A stretch of 64,000 nt of DNA from Acidobacteriota bacterium (GCA_016213735.1 JACQZU010000016.1:1-64000); one strand, 5' to 3'; positions 8,779 to 16,370 are shown, counted from the stretch's first letter. Translations and numbers: made by a program. Notes: generated by a model from the letters alone, not told the origin.

Positions 8779-9353
8779 ACCCCTCCTCCCCCTCCGCGCA
8801 TCTTTCCACCTGCCGGCGCCCTGGTCCTCCTCCGCTCTCCAGACTCAGTATCGGAACATTACTCCAGGGGCTTCAATCCAGCCATCCCTTGGCGTCGTGC
8901 CTCGAATGGAAGGAGGCTTGGGGAGCTTCCTTTTCCCCCGCGATTCCCCCGTGCCCCGGGGCCGCCCCTCCCCAGCATCCGTTCCCCACCCCACGGGCCT
9001 CACCCCCCCCACTCCCAGAATTCCCTTGCCCGGCGCCAGCGGTCTCGCGGAGGTCCTGCTCGCCGGATCCATCGGTCCCCTCCTGCGGGTCCCCGTCCTG
9101 GTCGCCACCCTGCAGGCGTTCCACCCCCCCGGCCGCAGCGGGCCATCGGGGAATGCAAAACCCTTTGGCCTCAGGCCTCTCCATTTCCGACAAACCCATC
9201 TAGGCGAGGGCCGGCGGGTTAGCCCTGAATCCGATTCCAGGTTTGGAAGGCCAGACACACAACTTCGGAATATTCGTCACCATCATCAGGCACGAATGCG
9301 GGCACGCATTGATGGGGATGGCCGCCTCCCTCCCCGGGGGGATGGGCGGATAA
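8779..9353. other. Intergenic stretch without recognised content
   Basis: This lies between the kinase start and the first island repeat. It is C-rich on the plus strand in places (around 8940-9020), with no coding signal, terminator or strong inverted repeat seen. The kinase promoter should lie in the first 150 bases. Confidence 0.5.
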
Positions 9354-9415
9354 ATGGCTCCAATCTGATTCAGCCCTCCAGAGGGGTGGTTGGATCTTGA
9401 GCGCAGTGATCCCGT
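9354..9415. repeat. 62-bp dispersed repeat, copy 1
   Basis: This matches 12304-12365 at roughly 80-85% by eye, with shared ctgattc, gccctcc and ggtggttggat segments. It lies just left of the duplicated yciO module and may be another part of the same mobile or decaying unit. Confidence 0.7.
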
Positions 9416-9449
9416 GGGGGCATAGCAAGTCCAGGGGAAGGAATCCTTG

Positions 9450-9538
9450 GGCCGCGATGGGAGCCTCGGAGGGATCCAGGCACCACCAGGTATGGTCCTG
9501 CAGGAAACGGGTCGAGTCTGAACGATGCCGGCCCCGCC
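9450..9538. repeat. 89-bp perfect direct repeat, copy 2
   Basis: Identical to 5867-5955. The match to the intact yciO gene begins exactly where this repeat stops. Confidence 0.9.
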
Positions 9539-9694
9539 TTCCGGAGGCTCAAGCAGCTGCTGCCCGGCCCCTACCCCGTGCGGCTCCCCGCCAGCCGGGA
9601 GGTGCCCCGCTACCTGCAGGACAAGCAGACCGTGGGACTGCGCATCCCCGACCACCCCTTCTGCCGCGCCCTCGCCCGCCTCCTGGGGGAGCAC
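9537..9694 (+). pseudogene. yciO relic B, 5' segment (interrupted)
   Basis: This aligns without gaps to yciO 1718-1875, encoding the LKQLLPGP to LLGE region with high identity. The match ends abruptly 20 bases before the M23 peptidase stop codon and resumes at 10864. The missing 75 bases of yciO are replaced by 1.17 kb containing the peptidase gene. Confidence 0.88.
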
Positions 9695-9714
9695 GGGCCC
9701 CGGGGCGCCGGATC

Positions 9715-10755
9715 CTACTTCGGGGTGAAGTACACGCCCCTCACTGGGTTGAAGCCCGGTAGGTTGGCGAAACGCAGGGGCAGCGAGGGGTCCTCGAACA
9801 GCCGCGGGCCCGCCTGAAGTTGGTAGTGCAGGTGGGGGCCGTAGGAGTCGCCCGAGCTGCCGAGCCGGCCCACGACTTGGCCCTGCTTCACCCGATCGCC
9901 AGGCTTCACCGCCACCGAGCCCTGGCGGAGGTGCATGAGCACCGAGCACTCGCCGTTGCCGTGGTCGATCACCAGATGGTTGCCGGCGACCGCGCCGACC
10001 GGGTCCGGCAGGGCCGCCCAGGCCTCCTGCAGGATCGTCCCCGGTTTCGGATTGTCGGGCACGTCGTTGCGGCAGGAAGCCACCACGCCCTCCGCCGGGG
10101 CCAGCACCGGGTGGTCCCAACCGGCGTAGGATTCATTGCGGTCGCGGTCATCCACCTGCGGTTCGTAGTTCGGCCCCAGGGCCAGGACATCAATGGCGAA
10201 CTGGTTGGAGTAGCCTCCGTGGCCGCCATCCTGGACCGGGCCCTGTGTGAGGATCGCGGGTCCGCGAAGGGGGAAGGCCAGGACGGTCCTCGGCTGGTAG
10301 GCGTCCAAGGGCAGCTCCAGAGAAAGGGGCGACGCGGATCCGTCGAATTCCAGCCGCAGATTCATCCGGTCCACCGCCCAGGCAGCCGGGCGCAGGAAGC
10401 GCAGGCGCAGGTCGAAGGCCTCGTCCAGGTGGAAACGCCGCTGAATCGCCGAGGCGGCCGCGTCCGGGGCCAGCCGGTAGCGGTGGCCGGCAACCGGCGG
10501 CGCCAGCGCGGGTGCCTCGTAGCGAACCGTTTCGACCTTGCGGCGGCCGGACCACAGGGTGGCCTCGAGGGCGCGGGGGCGGATCCCAACCAGGTTCCCC
10601 GGTCCGACCACCAGGTCGACGACCCAGCCCTCGTAGCCGGGGCGGGTGCCTTCCTGGGCCTTGTGCACCCGCTCCGGCACCGGGCGCAGCCAGGCGGGTT
10701 CCGCGGAACCGAGGATCGCCGAGGAGAGCATGACCATCCGAAACCTTGCCCACAT
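9715..10755 (-). CDS. Secreted M23 (LytM-like) metallopeptidase
   Basis: The 346-residue protein has an N-terminal leader (RMVMLSSAILGSAEPAW) and is probably exported to the periplasm, where M23 enzymes cut peptidoglycan cross-links or activate amidases. The catalytic domain occupies the C-terminal half: NQFAIDVL (candidate metal-binding Asp near 189), NHLVIDHGNG, VLMHLRQGS and the diagnostic HLH near 308-310 in GPHLHYQL. The first His ligand is less clear, so activity is likely but not certain. ATG 10755 is chosen for ttggagg seven bases upstream and the leader; longer upstream reading only translates repeats. The gene sits inside a broken yciO copy in opposite orientation. Confidence 0.85.
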   Translation of the reverse strand: MWARFRMVMLSSAILGSAEPAWLRPVPERVHKAQEGTRPGYEGWVVDLVVGPGNLVGIRPRALEATLWSGRRKVETVRYEAPALAPPVAGHRYRLAPDAAASAIQRRFHLDEAFDLRLRFLRPAAWAVDRMNLRLEFDGSASPLSLELPLDAYQPRTVLAFPLRGPAILTQGPVQDGGHGGYSNQFAIDVLALGPNYEPQVDDRDRNESYAGWDHPVLAPAEGVVASCRNDVPDNPKPGTILQEAWAALPDPVGAVAGNHLVIDHGNGECSVLMHLRQGSVAVKPGDRVKQGQVVGRLGSSGDSYGPHLHYQLQAGPRLFEDPSLPLRFANLPGFNPVRGVYFTPK

Positions 10756-10863
10756 CGAGAACCTCCAAGGCGCGTCACCTGCTACGCGCCGCGCCCCGGT
10801 CCCGCTTAGGGCGGCGCTCGGGACGGCGCACTCCACGGGAAAGGGCCGGCGACAAGGATCGGT

Positions 10864-10980
10864 GCCCTGGACCGGGTGGTGGACTCCGGCCAGCCCCTGG
10901 GCGTCCCCCGCACCGTTCTGGACACGACCGGCGAGGAGCCTGTGATGCTGCGGGAGGGCGCGGGGGCTTGGCCGGTGTAG
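10864..10980 (+). pseudogene. yciO relic B, 3' segment
   Basis: This aligns to yciO 1951-2067, from ALDLVVDCGQPLGVP to the stop codon, which is retained (gccggtgtag). With 9537-9694 it forms one duplicate interrupted by the M23 gene. Similarity to the intact locus ends a few bases after the stop. Confidence 0.88.
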
Positions 10981-10995
10981 GGGGAGGCTGCGGGC

Positions 10996-11124
10996 CCGAT
11001 CACGATCACGATCACGATCACGGTCACGGACACGAACACGGGCACGAGCACGAGCGCGGGCACAAGCACGGCCACGAGGACGAGCACGAGCATGAGGACG
11101 AGCGCGGAAACGAGCATAGTCATG
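10996..11124 (+). repeat. Degenerate hexanucleotide tandem array 1
   Basis: About 21 units of CACGAT, CACGGG, CACGAG and variants run in a 6-base register. Translated on the plus strand this gives a His/Glu/Gly/Asp-rich string (DHDHDHGHGHEH), which I regard as a by-product of the repeat. Arrays 2 and 3 carry the same unit in the opposite orientation. Confidence 0.85.
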
Positions 11125-11125
11125 C

Positions 11126-11240
11126 CGCCGGGAACAGCGCCTCTGGAGGCGCCGGGGCCTCGGGCGTTGGGCCGGTGCGGAACAAGGGGTCACCGGCCTT
11201 GCCCCCGTTCGCCCGCGCGGCCCGCTCAGTCACGGGTGGG
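11126..11240. repeat. Conserved 3' block of the duplicated module, copy B
   Basis: Counterpart of 6558-6672. It follows the hexamer array directly. Beyond about 11250 the two modules share nothing. The remaining gap to 11544 shows falling GC and no other gene. Confidence 0.6.
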
Positions 11241-11544
11241 GCGTTATTGGCATCGATCCTGGGGGGGAGAGCACCACAGGCCCCACTCAGCCCTCGGAGG
11301 CAAACCACCCGCCTCCAGGGTGAACAACCTCTTTAGCCTCGACACCTAGGGGAGAAGCAGCCATCCCCGTGAAAAAGGGGCCTGTGGGTTGAAGGCCAAG
11401 CGATGAATCAGGGTCATGGTGGCCAGCGGGGGCCCTGGGGAGAATTCAACTGCCCAGGGGTTTCCAAAAAACATCATATTTGTTATTCTTCCAACATGCT
11501 TTGTAACGGACGGTGTGTTCACCGGCCTCACCAAGGGAGCGAAA

Positions 11545-12171
11545 ATGTGGAAATTTAATTGGGCCGCCCTTGTTTGTTTTGCCTGCCTGCCCGGCCTCGC
11601 GGGCGATAAGGACATCACCCTGATTGCCACCAAGCAGTTCACTCGTACTTCGGCCTATTCCAACGGTGCTGTGGCATTAAGGTATGATGTTGAACAACCA
11701 ATGGGAATGAATATTAGGTTTGGATGGATGGTTCAACAAATCACTAATTTTTATTTTCAAGTGTATTTTTCTTATCATTTTACGACTTCAGCCGCTGTTC
11801 GAATTGACGGAATAAATAAACCACCAATTGATAAGCTTGACCCAAGTTTTTCATCGAGATTGACTGATGATTTCAAAAATCAAGGATTGAGTGTTGGAAT
11901 TTCGATTAATAGACATCAATGGATTGATTATGGTTTTGGACTGGAAGCGAGAATGGAACGTTTGTGGCAGTTTGATGCAAGGGAGACCTACACTCGCCCC
12001 TGGGCTCGGGCCAACGTTGGGACAGTAATAAAAAACGGGAAAATATCCAACTTGTTTGGTTTTGAAACTTCCGTTGCCCTGACCAGAGTACATTCTAACC
12101 CCACCGGGTTGGACTTGAAATCCTTTGCTCCGAACCGAGAAGTTGGAATATTTATGGGAATCAGGTACTGA
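11545..12171 (+). CDS. Predicted outer-membrane beta-barrel protein, low-GC
   Basis: No family is recognised. The 208-residue product starts with a signal peptide (MWKFNWAALVCFACLPGLAG), then alternating aromatic/polar segments such as FYFQVYFSYHF and GYGFGLEARMERL-like strands. It ends in the aromatic terminus GIRY, typical of outer-membrane barrels. ATG 11545 has a gggagcg site and gives the leader; an in-frame ATG at 11416 would put 43 extra residues before it. Base composition is clearly lower in GC than all neighbours, with codons such as tat, att, aat and aga common. It lies between repeats of the accessory island, so recent transfer is likely. Confidence 0.68.
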   Translation: MWKFNWAALVCFACLPGLAGDKDITLIATKQFTRTSAYSNGAVALRYDVEQPMGMNIRFGWMVQQITNFYFQVYFSYHFTTSAAVRIDGINKPPIDKLDPSFSSRLTDDFKNQGLSVGISINRHQWIDYGFGLEARMERLWQFDARETYTRPWARANVGTVIKNGKISNLFGFETSVALTRVHSNPTGLDLKSFAPNREVGIFMGIRY

Positions 12172-12303
12172 TTATGAGAGATTCAAACGAGGGAAGAATC
12201 CGCAAGCACGCACTGGGGTGATTGGCTCCCGTGACGAGCGCAATAGGAAGAAAAAGCCACAAATCCGAGCGAAGAACGGCCAATGTTGGGGATAGGAGGA
12301 TTC

Positions 12304-12365
12304 AGGGCTCCATTCTGATTCGGCCCTCCGGGGTGGTGGTTGGATTTTGAGGGTAGCGATCCCGT
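12304..12365. repeat. 62-bp dispersed repeat, copy 2
   Basis: Partner of 9354-9415. The gap 12172-12703 otherwise holds an AT-rich patch with a small ccagaa/ttctgg hairpin near 12422 and the hairpin at 12485-12513; no gene is supported. Confidence 0.7.
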
Positions 12366-12484
12366 TTGAACGGTGGCATCACACCCGACAGCAACAACGG
12401 AAACCACTGGACAAAAAAATCCAGAAATAATTTCTTCTGGTGGCTGATTCGAGGACGAAATTTCAGTTTTTTGACGGGCTGATG

Positions 12485-12513
12485 CCGGGGTCTGGGATTG
12501 CCCAGACCCCCGG
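12485..12513. terminator. Strong GC hairpin, possible terminator
   Basis: A stem of ccggggtctggg with cccagacccccgg (loop attg, one bulge) lies between the barrel gene and the four-helix gene. There is no T run on the plus-strand side; on the minus strand it would follow the four-helix gene at 12704. The role is uncertain. Confidence 0.4.
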
Positions 12514-12703
12514 GCTGCGCCGCTTCCGGATGGTCATACCCGCAGTGTAGCGAAAAAGCGGAAGCGCATCTTGGTGCCCCGGCTACGGGGCTGCCCCTTT
12601 CGCTTGGTGCAGTCCAGAATCCCCTGGACCACCGTCGGCCTGGTGATGACGGGGCTGTGCGGCATCAGCGGGTCGCACTTGACCCTGGCAAGGCCCCACG
12701 CCC

Positions 12704-13078
12704 TCACCCCCCCGCCCACTCCCGCAGCCTCGTCAGCATCGCCAGGACCCTCAGGGTCAGGCCCTTCGCCGCGTCCCTGGCCGCCGGGGCGCATCCACCA
12801 CGGTGGAGCAGCAGCGTCAGGGCAGCGTCGAGTTCCAGCGCCGAACCGCGTGAGATCTTCAGCGTCCGTGCGCGGTCGGCGCCTTCGCGGCCCATGGCTT
12901 CCGCGAGGTTGAGCACCACGCTTCCGCTCGCCCGCTGGGCCTGGTCGGCCAGCCACGCGTGGCCGCGGGGGGCCTTCCGCGCCATCGCCACGACGAGCGC
13001 GTCCAGCTCCACCGCCACCCGGTAGGCGTCCAGGCGCTCGTGGTCGAGCCTCGTGCCCGCTGTTTCTTCGATCGTCAT
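12704..13078 (-). CDS. Four-helix-bundle protein (S23/bAvd family)
   Basis: The 124-residue helical protein matches the family known as four-helix-bundle or S23/IVP, found in 23S rRNA intervening sequences and related to the Avd accessory protein of diversity-generating retroelements. Recognisable parts are the opening LDAYRVAVELDALVVAMA, then QAQRASGSVVLNLAEAMGR, the family core. No reverse transcriptase or rRNA lies nearby, so this is a free-standing member of unknown role. The start at 13078 is preferred over 13084 because the aaggagg site then has correct spacing. That site sits in one arm of the inverted repeat 13085-13156. A second member is transcribed divergently at 13439. Confidence 0.8.
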   Translation of the reverse strand: MTIEETAGTRLDHERLDAYRVAVELDALVVAMARKAPRGHAWLADQAQRASGSVVLNLAEAMGREGADRARTLKISRGSALELDAALTLLLHRGGCAPAARDAAKGLTLRVLAMLTRLREWAGG

Positions 13079-13084
13079 TTCCAT

Positions 13085-13156
13085 CCTCCTTCGCTCCGGC
13101 CGCGCCGCGCGGCTTCGCAAGAACCCGGCCGTGCGGCGCGGGCGGAGCGAAGGAGG
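13085..13156. repeat. 24-bp near-perfect inverted repeat over the four-helix ribosome-binding site
   Basis: Arms 13085-13108 and 13133-13156 pair with one mismatch around a 24-base loop. The left arm contains the ribosome-binding site of the minus-strand four-helix gene. A further perfect hairpin (ggcgc-tga-gcgcc) follows at 13155-13167. In RNA the structure would hide the binding site. Confidence 0.85.
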
Positions 13157-13170
13157 CGCTGAGCGCCTTT

Positions 13171-13299
13171 CGTCACCGTCTTCGTGCCCGCCTTCGTGCC
13201 CGCCTTCGTGCCCGTGCCCGTGCCCGCGCCCGTGCTCGTGCCCGTGCCCGTGGTCGTGCCCGTGCTCGTGCCCGTGCGCGTGCTCGTGCTCGTGCTCGG
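13171..13299 (-). repeat. Degenerate hexanucleotide tandem array 2
   Basis: About 21 units of CGTGCC, CGTGCT and CGTGCG (the complement of array 1's CACGGG/CACGAG units) lie between the divergent four-helix genes. The first part has a longer 12-base period (ttcgtgcccgcc). The gap 13079-13438 consists of the inverted repeat, this array and about 140 bases that must hold the promoter of the plus-strand gene. Confidence 0.85.
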
Positions 13300-13438
13300 A
13301 AAACCTCTACCGGATTGAGTTTCGTGCAAGTGTGCGGCTGGAGGAATTCTCAGCTTCCTCCATTTCCGCCGTCCCCCCTGCGGCCGTCGTGCTGGGGCGA
13401 GGACGGTCCTCGGTGGGCCGGCGGAAAAGGAGGATTAG

Positions 13439-13777
13439 ATGGATCGGAAGTTCGAGGCTCTGGAGGTCGCGATGGAGATGGCCGCTGCGCTGCGGCCATC
13501 GCTGGAGGCGCTGGCGCGGCGGGACCGCGGCCTGGAGGACCAGGTGCGCCGGGCGGCGGCGTCGGTGGTGCTGAACATCGCGGAAGGGGCGGAGCGGCGC
13601 GGGAAGGACCGGCTGCAGCACTACCGGATCGCGGCGGGGAGCGCGGCGGAGGTGGGGGCCGGGCTGCGGCTGGCGCGGGTGTGGGGGTATGTGGAGGGGA
13701 CAGCCTGCGCGGAGGCGGAGGGCCTGGTCGTCCGGGTGCAGCAGATGCTGTGGCGGCTCACGCACGGGCCGGGGTGA
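13439..13777 (+). CDS. Four-helix-bundle protein (S23/bAvd family), second copy
   Basis: A 112-residue relative of the product at 12704-13078. The N-terminal FEALEVAMEMAAALRPSLE is followed by the same core, DQVRRAAASVVLNIAEGAERR, then a helix rich in Ala and Gly and a final helix VRVQQMLWRLTHG. ATG 13439 follows aaggagg at ideal spacing. The two proteins are diverged, so they are not a recent tandem duplicate. The pair is divergent, with hexamer arrays between and after. Members bind nucleic acid in the retroelement setting; here no partner is visible and no function is proposed. Confidence 0.82.
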   Translation: MDRKFEALEVAMEMAAALRPSLEALARRDRGLEDQVRRAAASVVLNIAEGAERRGKDRLQHYRIAAGSAAEVGAGLRLARVWGYVEGTACAEAEGLVVRVQQMLWRLTHGPG

Positions 13778-13781
13778 GGCG

Positions 13782-13856
13782 GCCGTGCGCGTGATCGTGT
13801 CCGTGCTCGTGATCGTGATCGTGATCGTGATCGTGATCGTGCCCGTGCTCGTGCCG
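13782..13856 (-). repeat. Hexanucleotide tandem array 3
   Basis: Units of CGTGAT and CGTGCT/CGTGCC repeat about 12 times, starting 5 bases after the four-helix stop and ending 32 bases before the nadB stop. The centre (gatcgt repeated) is nearly uncorrupted, so it is the youngest-looking of the three arrays. Confidence 0.85.
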
Positions 13857-13888
13857 CGACGGGGAGGGGCCGAGGGGCTTCCCTCGCC

Positions 13889-15460
13889 TCAATCCACGCG
13901 GTAGTGGCAGCCGCGGCTCTCGTCGTTCAGCTGGGCGGCCTTGAGGATGAGGCGGGCGCAGATGATGCCGCTGCGCAGTTCCAGGAGGCTCCGGGTGAGC
14001 CGGGCGCCCCGGTAGAAGGCTTCGATGCGGTGGTAGAGGTAGCCCATGTCCTCCCGGGCGCGCTCCAGGCGGGCGCGGGTGCGCACGATGCCGGCGTAGT
14101 TCCAGAGGGTCTCCCGGATCTGGCTCCAGTCCTGGTCCAGCAGCAGGGGGTCGGGCTCTTCGGACTCAGGGGGGGTGACCCAGGGCGCCAGGACCTCCGG
14201 CCCGGGGGGCCGGGCCTCCCGGGCCTCCGACACGGCGGCCTCGGCGGCGCGGTGGCCCCAGAGCAGGCCCTCCAGCAGGGAGGTGGAGGCCAGGCGGTTG
14301 GCCCCGTGGAGCCCCGTGCAGGCCACCTCCCCGGCGGCGTAGAGGCCCTCCAGGCTGGTGCGGCCGTCCAGGTCCACCAGCACGCCGCCGCAGAAGTAGT
14401 GGGCGGCGGGCACCACGGGAATGGGCTGGCGCCAGGGGTCGATGCCCTCGGCCCGGCAGGCCGCCACCACGGTGGGGAAGCGTCGCTCGAGGTCGTGGTG
14501 TTCAGCCACCGGGGCCAGGTCCAGGTACACGCAGGGCTCGCCGCTGGCCGCCATCTCGTGGAAGATGGCCCGGCTCACCTGGTCCCGGGGGGCCAGTTCC
14601 AGAGCCTCAGGCTGGTAGCGCGCCATGAAGCGCTCGCCCCGGCGGTTCACCAGCCGGGCCCCCTCTCCCCGCAGGGCCTCGGTGAGGAGGGCCCGGGGGC
14701 GGTTGGGCACGTAGAGCGCCGTGGGGTGGAACTGCACGTACTCGCAGTTCACGATGCGGGCGGTGGCGCGGTAGGCGGCGGCCAGGCCGTCTCCCGTGGC
14801 CCCGGCGGGGTTGGTGGTGTGCAGGTAGAGGTAGCCCAGCCCCCCGGTGGCCAGGATCGTGCGCCGCGCCCGGGCGGACGCGACCCGGCCTGTGGCCGCG
14901 TCGAAGAGGTAGGCCCCCCAGACGCGCATGGGATCGTAGACCTGGCGGGGGTCCTGGCCGTGGTGCGGCGTGGTCAGGAGGTCCACCAGCATTCGCCCTT
15001 CCAGCACCTCGATGCGGGGATGGGCCCGCACCGCCTCGGTGAGGGCGGTCTGGATGGCCAGCCCTGTGGCGTCCTTCACGTGGAAGATGCGCCGGGCTCG
15101 GTGGGCCGCCTCGGCGCCGCTCTCCGGTTCTCCGTCCAGGCCCAGGTCGAAGGGAACCCCCAGGCGCTTCCAGAGGAAGTCCCGGCACAGGGGGGGGCCC
15201 GCCTCCGCCAGCAAGCGCACGGCTTCGGGTCGGCAGAGCCCCGCGCCGGCCTCTTCGATGTCCGAGGCCAGCAGCCCGGGGCTGTCCCCTTCCCGTTCCG
15301 GGGGCAGTCCGATGATCCCGCCCTGGGCCCAGGCGGTGTTGCTCTGACCCAGGGGATCCTTGGCCGCCAGGAGCACCTGCGCCCCCAGGTCGGCGGCGCG
15401 GAGGGCCGCGGAGCAGCCGGCGATGCCGGCCCCCAGGACCAGGACTTCCGCGTCCATCAT
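13889..15460 (-). CDS. nadB: L-aspartate oxidase
   Basis: This flavoenzyme oxidises L-aspartate to iminoaspartate, the first step of de novo NAD synthesis; NadA then condenses it with dihydroxyacetone phosphate. The 523-residue length is normal. It has the FAD-binding GAGIAGCSAA motif near the N-terminus, SNTAWAQGGI, TGGLGYLYLHTTNPAGATGDG (split as GGLGYLYLHTT and NPAGATGDG), QFHPTAL, EALRGEGA, and the capping region HYFCGGV with ANRLASTSLLEGL. The start at 15460 overlaps the upstream DUF309 stop by ATGA; a second ATG at 15457 is possible. nadA and nadC are not in the window. Confidence 0.95.
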   Translation of the reverse strand: MMDAEVLVLGAGIAGCSAALRAADLGAQVLLAAKDPLGQSNTAWAQGGIIGLPPEREGDSPGLLASDIEEAGAGLCRPEAVRLLAEAGPPLCRDFLWKRLGVPFDLGLDGEPESGAEAAHRARRIFHVKDATGLAIQTALTEAVRAHPRIEVLEGRMLVDLLTTPHHGQDPRQVYDPMRVWGAYLFDAATGRVASARARRTILATGGLGYLYLHTTNPAGATGDGLAAAYRATARIVNCEYVQFHPTALYVPNRPRALLTEALRGEGARLVNRRGERFMARYQPEALELAPRDQVSRAIFHEMAASGEPCVYLDLAPVAEHHDLERRFPTVVAACRAEGIDPWRQPIPVVPAAHYFCGGVLVDLDGRTSLEGLYAAGEVACTGLHGANRLASTSLLEGLLWGHRAAEAAVSEAREARPPGPEVLAPWVTPPESEEPDPLLLDQDWSQIRETLWNYAGIVRTRARLERAREDMGYLYHRIEAFYRGARLTRSLLELRSGIICARLILKAAQLNDESRGCHYRVD

Positions 15461-16224
15461 TTCAACTCCCACACGGGCCGCGGGAACTCCCAGAGGGGGG
15501 CCAGGTCGCGGGTCTCAGGATTCGCCTCCATCCATCGGAGCCTCTGCGCGGTGGCGTCGAGGGCCTGGCCGAAGGCTAGCACGCCCCAGGGGGTGGGGAG
15601 TTCCGTCCCGGTGGCCCTCTCCAGGGCGTCCCGCCAGAGGGCCTCGGCCCCCCCCCGCTGGTGGAACTGCTGGTGGTGGTAGCCCCCGGCCAGGAGGATG
15701 AGCCCCTGAAGCCCCGACCGCAGGTCGCCCTCCGCGGGGTCCCACAGCGGTTCCAGGGCCTCGTGGCACTCGTGGAAGAGGCAGGCGTTGTGCAGGCCCG
15801 CGGCCGCCGCGAGGGGGTACTGGTGGTCCGCGGGCAGGCCCGTGAGCACCAGCAGGGCCACCCCGCAGCGCAGGCTCAACAAGGGGCCGAAAGCTCCCCA
15901 CCGCTGATGGGGCATCCATCCTTCCGCTCCCCGCTGGGCCAGGTCCGGGCAGGCGTCCAGCGCCTCCTCCCAGGCTTCCCGGGGATCAGGTATTCCCACC
16001 GCCGCCAGGGGCCCGGCCGCCCGGGCCAGGAGTTGCTCCTCGGGAATCCCGCCCGGATGCTCCTGACGAAGCCGGGGCGCCCCCAGCACCATGGGCCAGG
16101 CCAGGCCCCCGCGGCCGCCCGGGTCGCGGAGGGCCGGCCCGGTCCGTCCCCGAAGGAAGTCCTGCACATCCCTGGGAAGCTGGGGCTGACGCTGCCAGAA
16201 GGCCGGGGGCGGGGCGCAACTCAT
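15457..16224 (-). CDS. DUF309 domain protein
   Basis: A 255-residue protein whose C-terminal half has the DUF309 signature HECHEALEPLW (about residues 150-162), followed by LQGLILLAGGYHHQ. The His/Glu-rich motif lies in a helical domain of unknown function. The N-terminal half (with DVQDFLRGRTGP and a Pro-rich stretch) is not recognised, and the protein is longer than most DUF309 proteins. Translation is coupled to nadB by the ATGA overlap, which suggests co-expression but does not establish a role in NAD synthesis. No clear Shine-Dalgarno site precedes ATG 16224. Confidence 0.78.
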   Translation of the reverse strand: MSCAPPPAFWQRQPQLPRDVQDFLRGRTGPALRDPGGRGGLAWPMVLGAPRLRQEHPGGIPEEQLLARAAGPLAAVGIPDPREAWEEALDACPDLAQRGAEGWMPHQRWGAFGPLLSLRCGVALLVLTGLPADHQYPLAAAAGLHNACLFHECHEALEPLWDPAEGDLRSGLQGLILLAGGYHHQQFHQRGGAEALWRDALERATGTELPTPWGVLAFGQALDATAQRLRWMEANPETRDLAPLWEFPRPVWELK

Positions 16225-16370
16225 GACCGATCCAGCCTAGTGCACCCCGCCAGGATTTCCGGCACGGAATCTGGCCGAAAGGGCCGAGGAAGGCCCATAC
16301 CTTTTGGCGTTAACACCCTCAGGCCACGGGGGTCCTCCTCGCCTCGCATCAGCCAAGCCCAACCCGAGGG

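Noticed and set aside
10746-11336. A histidine-rich metal-binding protein (DHDHDHGHGHEH string)
   Set aside because: The string is just the hexamer array translated; there is no start context, and the rest translates the yciO relic and block B.
12534-12956. A transposase-like minus-strand frame ending TKMRFRFFATLRV
   Set aside because: I found no DDE or other catalytic motif, no ends, and the frame overlaps the four-helix gene.
12704-13777. A diversity-generating retroelement
   Set aside because: Four-helix proteins occur there as Avd, but no reverse transcriptase, template/variable repeat pair or target gene is visible.
10996-13856. CRISPR arrays
   Set aside because: The units are 6 bases with no spacers, and no cas gene is present.
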